From the NCBI GenBank assembly GCA_009746045.1, contig RPFO01002078.1:327501-391500 (forward strand): a stretch of 64,000 bases of DNA. Reading direction: 5' to 3'. A model generated the notes under the pieces. The model made no database searches and was not told the origin of the DNA. It saw nothing but the letters and a program-made list of their open reading frames with translations. This DNA comes from Mesostigma viride. Lineage: Eukaryota > Streptophyta > Mesostigmatophyceae > Mesostigmatales > Mesostigmataceae. Made by a program: the position numbers and the translations under genes. This document shows, piece by piece, positions 57,147 through 64,000 of this stretch; position 1 is the stretch's first letter; each line of letters opens with the position of its first letter.

Positions 57147-57470
57147 CTAAACAAGTACATCATGGTACCCTAGGGGAGCTGTCCAGATGGCGTGCCTCGA
57201 TCCCGCGGGTTTGTACATGCGGGCGCTTCCCCACCGTCGGGGGGGGGGTCGTTGTCCTCTATGACCAGGGCCCACTTGGCCTTGTCCATCATCTTCTTCC
57301 AAATCACGGAGAGGCCTAGGCCCCCCATGTCCTCTACTAGCTGTTCTTTGAAGGTGCGGGCCTAGCTTGCGGCGTCTTACATCACGGGGCCCGGCCCACG
57401 TCAGGAGGTGCCGGCCAGGCTGTGCTGGTCGCAGTCCCGCGGGAGGGCCACGTGAGGTGTCGACCTGCAT
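57147..57470 (-). pseudogene. C-terminal LINE fragment
   Basis: On the minus strand, with frame changes, the segment reads GLGLSVIWKKMMDKAKWALV and, upstream of it, QHSLAGT and GPGPV pieces. This matches by position the LLGLSVLRARMIDKEKWA block of the TTAC-tailed LINEs and the GRHILTWPGPKN block of family A. It is an eroded relative. Confidence 0.55.
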
Positions 57471-57661
57471 GGTTGGTGCTATATATAGCCATTATGGTGC
57501 ACATGCGATTTGTGGCATTTCTTTGGGGGATAACGTTCAGTGATGACAAGTTGGCGTCATGTTTGGATTCCAGCAGGTTTGGCACTCTATTGTGGTCATT
57601 TATATTGCATAATTGTATAGCATGGCAATTAGCTAGTTGGCTGTTTGCGCGCGCGTACTGA

Positions 57662-58190
57662 GCCACAAGTAAGTAAGTAAGTACTTGCGTGTCATGCGCA
57701 AAGGCATGCCACGGAGTACTATGCTAATCTCATTAGTAGAAAAATAATTACAAACAATAGAAATAATAATTATAAACAAATATCTTCTGCATCATCCCCC
57801 AACCGTTAAGCACTACATGGGGATGTAATCCTCATCCGAGCTGTCCTCTACTGTAATGGCAGACGAGGCGGTAGTGTAGCGGCTATCCTCAGGACCAATA
57901 ACCTCCACCTGCGGACTTCTACCCTGCATGGCTAGCAACCGGCCGCGGGGCCCGTGGGGAGAAAACAGGAGCATACCCCTCGGGAAGGTGCTTATCGCAG
58001 ATGGCAGCCCATTTCTCCTTGTCAATCATGCGGGCGCGGAGTACGGATAGTCCCAGAAGCCCTGCATCTTCAAGCAGTTGTGTCACATAGGTCCGGGTCG
58101 CGCCGCGCCGGTGCCCGGCGCGCGCAAGTTTGCCAGTGGGTTGCGATGGGACAAGGGGACCCTGCCATAGGACTGGAGGTGTCTACCTGA
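57662..58190 (-). pseudogene. TTAC-tailed LINE, 3' part of ORF and 3' UTR
   Basis: Read leftward: RTYVTQLLEDAGLLGLSVLR, then MIDKEKWAAICDKHLPEG, then VASHAG and an acidic end VEDSSDEDYIPM with a stop near 57813. The 3' UTR follows, ending in a short TTAC run (TACTTACTTACTTG on the minus strand, near 57668). Coding is split between two frames. This is the best copy in the window for defining the family 3' end. Confidence 0.72.
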
Positions 58191-58225
58191 GCCACACATG
58201 TACACGCGTGCATTATACATATTAA

Positions 58226-59350
58226 ATATATAATTACTTACTGCAGAGTGAAATCACTCAAACCAAAGCAAACGCCCAGCTATAAACCTATATACAGAGC
58301 CATGTCAAAGCTCTATACTACGATAAGACCAATGGAAACTCCTAACGGGAGGAACCTAATAGCCCTGCTGCACCGCAAAATCAGCCCGCGTACGGCGGAG
58401 CATGAGGTCAGCCATGGCCCGAGTCAGCGCCACCGACAAGCGCTGACGCCAATATGACGTCCAGGTCCGCGCCGACCATGGGGCCCGCTGGCCCTCCAGG
58501 TCCAGCCGGCCGTCCTCCCGGAGCCGGCAACACTCCTTGAAGAAAGCGGAGGTCAGGGGCCCCATGGCCCCAAACTCCTCCAGGACAAAGGGCACCACAC
58601 GATGGTGCCCGACGTCGCCGTAGGCCAGGAGCTTGGCCCGCTCCGCCCGGTCCGCCGTGTAACCTGCCGTGAGGGAGGCCCCAGCCACGTGGCTAAGAGC
58701 CAAGGGCTGCGCCACCGAAACGTCAACTGAGCAGATGCCGGCCACCCCCCCAGTCAAAGTCCAGCACCACGATGTCAGGCCGGTCAGTTGGGGGAATAGA
58801 AGGCAGCGCCATCCGCATCCTCGGACCGGATGTTCACGTGGGGGAAAACCGACCGAACCATGGCGAGCACCACCGTCGATCAGGAGGACAGTGTGCAAAT
58901 ACAAATACAAATTCTGATTCTGTTGGCCCCCCATGCAGGCAAGGTAGTGAGTCCCCGTGGGATCCAGCGGCTGCCCACAGCTACCACAAGGCCGCCCGGC
59001 CGGAACAAGAGGCTGCGGGGCAAATAGCTGGTGCCGGAGCGCCACCGAGTAGTGGCTGGGAGCTAAGGCGAATGGGGGGGCCATGGGAAGAGCACGAAGG
59101 TACGCCGAGCCCACACTCCGCAATGAAAGCGAGAACAGCCACGCACGTCCCTGGGCGTTGAGGTCCGCGAAAAGAGCCATCCAATCAGCCGTGTGCAGAA
59201 TACCCGCGTAGGTTTTCTGGTGTTTATCGATGACGCGAGCAGGGAATGCGGCGGGAGATTAAACGGAGGCGACCGAGGGAGTGCCGCGAGGGAGGCGGCG
59301 CTGTACCGCCTGAGCGGCAGGGACGGGAGAACAGGCCTGCTGGATATCTC
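58226..59350 (-). pseudogene. LINE with restriction-like endonuclease (REL), inverted copy
   Basis: The C-terminal part of a non-LTR element whose endonuclease is of the PD-(D/E)XK type. Open frame 59180-58356 and upstream codons: VIDKHQKTYAGILHTADW, LFADLNAQGRAWLFSLSLR, the zinc motif CGSCGQPLDPTGTHYLAC (CX2CX9HX3C), then the nuclease region, here shifted by small indels around 58740-58880. AGYTADRAERAKLLAYGDVG and PFVLEEFGAMGPL follow. The 3' end is AGTGATTTCACTCTGC plus GTAAGTAATTA. It is 5'-truncated where it meets the module at 59355. Confidence 0.75.
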
Positions 59351-59354
59351 AGCA

Positions 59355-59786
59355 TTAATTAATTAATTATCAACATCACTCCGTTGGGAGTAGATGTAGC
59401 ACATAGGGCCTGAGAAGGGGCATATGGCTTTTAATACATTCTAGGCTACTTCATGCAAGGGTGGGAATGTAAGCTACCCCTGCTCTAGGTGCACCAAGGC
59501 ACCTGCACCCTCATGGTCTATCACGCTATGCCCGGGTAAGGGGGGGAGCATGCCTGTGAGGGAGGAAGATCATCATGGCTATACAAGAGCTAGGACATGG
59601 CTTCTCGACAGAGAGCATCTCTCTGCATGGCATAGTATGGCTAAATTCTTAATGCAACATCCATGGGGGTCCCATTATAGACAAAGCATGGCTAAATGTT
59701 GAAGGCATCATCCATGGGGGCCATTATGGGCGCACATGCGCGTGGGCCACATGCTAGGCTAAGCCTTACTAATCTACACTACTGGT
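59355..59786 (-). repeat. 3' UTR module of the ORF1-only element
   Basis: The reverse complement of the modules at 47290-47868: it ends (leftward) in CACTCCGTTGGGAGTAG and a TTAATTAATTAAT tail. On the other side it meets the REL insertion at 59801. Before that insertion it was contiguous with the stop of ORF1 at 60682, because the REL target duplication covers that stop codon. Confidence 0.75.
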
Positions 59787-59800
59787 ATATATATTCCTAG

Positions 59801-60671
59801 GCGTACCTTCGTGCTCTTCCCATGGCCCCCCCATTCGCCTTGGCTCCCAGCCACTACTCGGTGGCGCTCCGGCACCAGCTATTTGCCCCGCAGCCTCTTG
59901 TTCCGGCCGGGCGGCCTTGTGGTAGCTGTGGGCAGCCGCTGGATCCCACGGGGACTCACTACCTTGCCTGCATGGGGGGCCAACAGAATCAGAATTGGTA
60001 TTTGTATTTGCACACTGTCCTCCTGACGGTGGTGCTCGCCATGATTCGGTCGGTTTTCCCCCACGCGAACATCCGGTCCGAGGATGCGGATGGCGCTGCC
60101 TTCTATTCCCCCAACCACCGGCCTGACATCGTGGTGCTGGACTTTGAGGGGGGTGGCCGGCATCTGCTTATTGACGTTTCGGTGGCGCGGCCCTTGGCTC
60201 TTAGCCACGTGGCTGGGGCCTCCCTCACGGCAGGTTACACGGCGGACCGGGCGGAGCGGGCCAAGCTCCTGGCCTACGGCGACGTCGGGCACCATCGTGT
60301 GGTGCCCTTTGTCCTGGAGGAGTTTGGGGCCATGGGGCCCCTGACCTCCGCCTTCTTCAAGGAGTGTTGCCGGCTCCGGGAGGACCGGCTGGACCTGGAG
60401 GGCCAGCGGGCCCCATGGTCGGCGCGGACCTGGACGTCATATTGGCGTCAGCGCCTGTCGGTGGCGCTGACTCGGGCCATGGCTGACATCATGCTCCGCC
60501 GTACGCGGGCTGATTTTGCGGTGCAGCAGGGCTATTAGGTTCCTCCCGTTAGGCGTTTCCATTGGTCTTATCGTAGTATAGAGCTTTGACATGGCTCTGT
60601 ATATAGGTTTATAGCTGGGCGTTTGCTTTGGTTTGAGTGATTTCACTCTGCTGTAAGTAATTATATTTTTA
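59801..60671 (+). mobile_element. REL-type LINE insertion, 5'-truncated, 14-bp target duplication
   Basis: 871 bp between perfect direct repeats ATATATATTCCTAG (59787-59800 and 60672-60685). It carries one uninterrupted frame, 59822-60538, with the zinc motif CGSCGQPLDPTGTHYLAC, the nuclease signature RPDIVVLDFEGGGRHLLIDV (R-P-D, a spacer, then D), AERAKLLAYGDVGHHRVVPF and a Trp/Arg-rich end to FAVQQGY. A CCHC-like zinc motif plus (K/R)PD...D is what R2/NeSL/Dualen-type restriction-like endonucleases show. The 3' UTR ends GTAAGTAATTAT. It is an inverted partner of 58226-59350, about 870 bp matching. Confidence 0.87.
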
Positions 60672-60681
60672 ATATATATTC

Positions 60682-62029
60682 CTAGTCTGAGGTGGCAGGA
60701 GGGGGCTGCCAGGGCTTGTGGTCAACGTGGATGACCGCCCCCTCCAGTATACCGGCTTCCCCCTTGCGCTCTGCCGGAGCTGAAGGTAGGTCGGCCATAG
60801 ATCGCGTCGCCGTTGTTGCTGGGCCAGGGTCAAGTCGTCGTCCAGCGTGAAGCGAGTCTCCGAGAGCTTCTTGCGGCATTTAAGGAACGCCAGCTTGTCC
60901 GCCATGTACTTAAAGGTGAGGAGCACGGGTGCCGGGCCAGCCTTCCCCCGCGCGCGGGGAGGCGGACAGCCGACATGTCCAGCTCACCAGTGAGTAACAT
61001 GGGGGCAAGAATGGCGCGCTTAAATGCCTCAAGAAGGCTCGTGGAGGTCTCACCTGCCTGCTGGTCGAAGTGCTTGACAATGACATTGTGGCTGCGCCGG
61101 GCGATGTCGGCTTCCTCGCGAAGGTCGAGGGCTTGTTGCTTGAGTTGTGCCGAGATGGTGGAGGTGGTGGAGGTGGTGTGCTGCTTAAGCAAGTCCGCCC
61201 AGGTGGAGGGAGCATCGCCGGCCGGGCCAGCAGGAGTCGGCTGGGCGGCGATGTCCTTCACCGCCTGGGCGGTGAGGCCGGCGGTGTCATGCAAGCTCTC
61301 AAGGGCGTTGGCGGTGGCTTGAAGGCGGTGGTCGAGGTCGAGGAGCTGGGCTTTGATGTCGGCAGTGGAGGCGGAAATGGCCGTGGAGGTGGAGGCGGCG
61401 GCGGTGGAAATGTGAGGAAGTTCAGCAGTCAGCGTGCCGCCGATTGCTGCTATGTCGGCAGCAAGGGGGGTCACGTGCTGCTGAAAGGCTTCCGTGAGGA
61501 TGGAGCGGAGGGTGGGGACGGAAAGGGGTGGAGCCCAGATCTCGCCGTCAGAGCGCTGGAGAAGGGAGTTGAGGATGGCGTGCTGGAGATGGGGGCGGAC
61601 GCAGCCGACCAGCTGGGAGATGTGGGCCCAGCGGCTGCCGTCTGGGCAGAGGAGGCGATTGATGGAGTGGAGATGGAGGCACAGGTCGTAAAGCGAAGCG
61701 TAATCCCCGAAGAAGATGCAGCGCATAGCATCGGTCGGAGAAATGGTGGCCCAGTCGTAATCTGCGACCTTGAAAGGCCGGGGCCGAAAGCTCGGTTCTG
61801 GGCGTGAAGACCCTCCTGTGTCGTCGGCGGGGCGGGTGCGCTTGGGGTCAGGCGATGCAGATGGCGAGGCGTTAAGCCCGGGGGGTTGCTGGACGACCAC
61901 CAGTGCACGACTAGTGTCATCGCCGCCTGCCGGACCTGAAGGCGAAGCTGCAGCCTGAGCTGCAGACGGATTTTCATTGCCGAGCGCAGCCGCCAGGCTG
62001 CGTTGCGTCGAGGCGCGTTTGTTCGCCAT
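60682..62029 (-). pseudogene. LINE ORF1-like (nucleic-acid chaperone/gag-like) protein, one frameshift
   Basis: From Met at 62029: a Ser/Ala/Pro-rich N terminus, then FKVADYDWATISPTDAMRCI, a long helical region with IKAQLLDLDHRLQATANAL suggestive of a coiled coil, then HNVIVKHFDQQAGETSTSLL. A -/+1 shift near 60950, in a G/C run, leads into the last block, FKYMADKLAFLKCRKKLS, with TLDDDLTLAQQQRRRDLWPT and WRGAVIHVDHKP. That block resembles the L1 ORF1p C-terminal domain (short basic fold after an RRM). No RT or endonuclease follows; the 3' module comes next. Likely an ORF1-only non-autonomous element. Confidence 0.65.
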
Positions 62030-62285
62030 ATATTGCGTTTTAGATTCGGAAAATTATATCAGCATGTGCGTCTTAGAAAGACGAAGCGATAGTGATATGC
62101 ACGGCTAAATTCGGTGCTCAAACGTGAAAGTTATGAGCTCCGACAGCCATGGCTACCTCGTGGCCGGCGTACACCATGTGCATATCATCCTGGACTGGTC
62201 ATTACCGCTACGTACTTGGAATGCATCCACTATCAGCAGTAATCATGTGTGAGATATGCCACCTAAATCCAGTGTGAGATGCAGG

Positions 62286-62640
62286 TCACGGACATACTTG
62301 GCCGCCGACCTCATGACAGGCCATTCCGTAGCCATATCTCAGCATAGGCCTCCTGCCGATCGATGGCGGTGACGAAGGGCAAAGGGCTGCTGGGGTCCAG
62401 GAGGTCAGGCGCTGCCGTTGCCAAAAGGGGCAGGAGCCGGCAGCTTTCCGCCCATGACTGAGCGACGGAGCCCAAAAATGCTGCTGGGGCCAGCCGGGCG
62501 GCACGAGTCAGACCACAGCCACCCATCCGTGCAGGCAGGGAGGCAATGCTGATAGCATGTGGCGGGAGGTCGGGGCCCGGGACCAGCTGCGCCAAGGCCG
62601 ACTGGATGCGTTCGTCGTGGCCTTCGGCGGCATTATACAT
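62286..62640 (-). pseudogene. C-terminal reverse transcriptase fragment of a REL-type LINE
   Basis: About 109 codons: SIASLPARMGGCGLTRAARL (the LPxRxGGxGL signature after the RT thumb), APAAFLGSVAQSWAESC, then PFVTAIDRQEAYAEIWLRNG. The last block aligns with ARVIDKHQKTYAGIL of 58226-59350, so it belongs to the region between RT and the CCHC-REL domain. It is a fragment only. Confidence 0.68.
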
Positions 62641-63141
62641 GTCTAATGGGGTATCCGCCGGGTGGTTTGACCAAAGGAAAGCACCATAATTGGACTATCC
62701 AACTAAATTGTCCAATGTTGGTATTGAGGTTAATCTGACCCCCCCCTGAGAAAAATGGGGGGGTGTACTTTTTCTTGCACGGAAACGATCGTCTTTTGGC
62801 CAACTTTGGCTGGAGCTATTATCCAAATGCCTTGATCGATAAACCAATGGTATTATTGCATATTCTGAAAGCCCTTGAAGTGTAGATATCCCTAGTACCT
62901 GGGTTGAGGGTATTTGGAGTTGTGGTCTAGGAGTGATGTTTTTTTTTTTTTTTTTCATTTTCAGGGGTTAAAAAAACAAAAAAAGTGCTGGCGGACCATG
63001 GATTATTTATTCATTAATTAATACCTGTCTTAGCATACCCACATCTTATGCTGCAGATTGCCTCATACGCCCAAGGTTAAATTACTGTTCCTGACACAGA
63101 TCTCCAAGCATCTGTCCTGGACATCCATCGCAATAATCCCG
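62641..63141. other. Non-coding interval
   Basis: No gene seen. There is a run of T at 62939-62955 and a C-run near 62740. Short frames here have no recognised content. Confidence 0.45.
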
Positions 63142-63288
63142 TCACTGGGTGTTGCTAAACAAGGCCACCATGCAGCGTGCATGCTGGAACATTGTGTCTA
63201 AGTGAATCCACGTCTTGGACTGCACTGCATTCAGCTCCTTGATAATGTCCTTCAGTTCTTTGAAGCGTGTTATGGTCTCCCCATGGAT
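63142..63288 (-). CDS. Likely terminal exon of an unidentified gene
   Basis: A good acceptor with a pyrimidine tract (TTTTTCTTTCCTTCATCAG on the minus strand, ending at 63289) opens a 147-nt phase-0 exon: IHGETITRFKELKDIIKELN, then AVQSKTWIHLDTMFQHARCM and a stop. It looks like the helical C-terminal end of a protein. Upstream exons would lie at 63289 and beyond. A GTAAGC donor near 63590 is possible but I could not define that exon. The product is not recognised. Confidence 0.45.
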   Translation of the reverse strand: MHGETITRFKELKDIIKELNAVQSKTWIHLDTMFQHARCMVALFSNTQ

Positions 63289-63854
63289 CTGATGAAGGAA
63301 AGAAAAATTCAAATACAAAAAGAAATAGCGCAGGCCAAGGCGTGTGTCAATAAATTTGAGGTGGTCCACACCCAATGCTTCACTGAAATCTTACAACTAG
63401 CGGTATCAACTGGTACAGCTGGTAACAGGCAGATGGGAAAAAGATTCGTCCTGAGTTTGACTTTATGGGGGATCCCTAGGCCCTAAGCCCCCCAAACAGA
63501 TTTGCAGCTTGCCCTTTCACCCATGGGAGCTAAGAAAAATTTCATTGCTTGACCAACTGGTGCCGCACGCTTAGTGAAACCTCGGCTTACCATATCCTTT
63601 GTGCAGATAGCAAGTTCTGGGCTAATAATGGGAGAGCCGAAACAGCAAAACGGCATTGCACTGTCAATCTGTACTAATCACTACTTCGGTAGTGGACCAG
63701 AAAGAACGACAAGTAAATACCAGATACACCCTACGAAAACAAGCGACAGTCAAAGCAGGACGGAAATGCTACAGCAACTTGCTGCAAGTGCTCCAAATAG
63801 GAGTCAAACGATATATTTCAAAAAAGCCACCGATGTGGACCCTGCCGGGGGACT
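63289..63854. other. Possible intron or intergenic sequence
   Basis: If the exon at 63142-63288 is real this is its upstream intron. Only short unassignable frames are seen. The plus-strand frame over 63202-63486 overlaps the proposed exon in the antisense direction. Confidence 0.35.
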
Positions 63855-64000
63855 TAGGTCTGGCCAACCGGGTAGATTACTCCTCCTATGGGAGGGCCCC
63901 CTCGTCCCCTCGCAGCCCACTTGCCAAGTTGCGCGCGCCCCGCACCTACGCGGCGCGACCCGGGCCTATGTGTCACAACTGCTTGAGGATGTGGGGCTTG
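63855..64000 (+). pseudogene. Partial TTAC-tailed LINE ORF running off the right edge
   Basis: In plus orientation the last 70 bp read RAYVSQLLEDVGL, preceded by GC-rich sequence (SPLAKLRAPRTYAARPG in another frame) that matches the minus-strand copy near 58080-58190. The rest of the element would be to the right of this window. Confidence 0.6.

Overview
The window looks like nuclear DNA of a green alga (or another green-lineage alga). It has two intron-containing host genes typical of green plants: a JMJ13-type JmjC histone demethylase and the chloroplast outer-envelope GTPase TOC34. It also has short plant-type TTTAGGG tracts, GT-AG introns, GC-rich exons rich in Ala/Gly/Pro, and many eukaryotic transposable elements. 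I saw no rRNA gene, no intact tRNA gene, no CRISPR array and no prokaryotic operon. The species cannot be named from this sequence alone.

Layout. (1) 756-21917, minus strand: one very large JmjC gene that I rebuilt as ten exons and about 2649 residues, with all exon phases closing. Its introns hold a hAT-like MITE, a CT microsatellite, a GGGT microsatellite, an ATGGTCTC array, a 4.4-kb satellite with 22-bp half-units and a 12-bp minisatellite. (2) 21918-24327: a gap between two divergent genes. (3) 24328-32263, plus strand: TOC34 in ten exons, 348 residues, complete. (4) 32377-37356: nested mobile-element debris, including a tRNA-derived SINE with a perfect 13-bp target duplication, a 1.7-kb TTAA-flanked inverted-repeat element, and fragments of several LINE families. 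(5) 37577-38890, minus strand: an intact, intronless B12-binding-like radical SAM gene of bacterial type, standing alone among repeats. (6) 39794-45011: a full-length L1-type retrotransposon bounded by a 15-bp target duplication and broken by four frameshifts. (7) 45027-49796: low-information sequence, a CAGCCA hexanucleotide array, and copies of a recurrent 3'-terminal repeat module. (8) 49797-53846: two near-identical 1.69-kb TTAA-flanked elements in opposite orientation, both inserted in one LINE copy. (9) 53847-64000: more LINE material, including two inverted copies of an element with an R2-type restriction-like endonuclease, an ORF1-only element, a second SINE copy, and a likely terminal exon of a gene that lies mostly beyond the right edge.

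The host genes do not form a pathway: the JmjC protein would act on chromatin in the nucleus and TOC34 in protein import at the plastid surface. They share a 2.4-kb divergent intergenic region. Right of 32.3 kb, transposition explains most of the sequence: several insertions can be ordered by their target-site duplications, and LINE 3' tails appear to have seeded the long TGAA and TTAC microsatellites.
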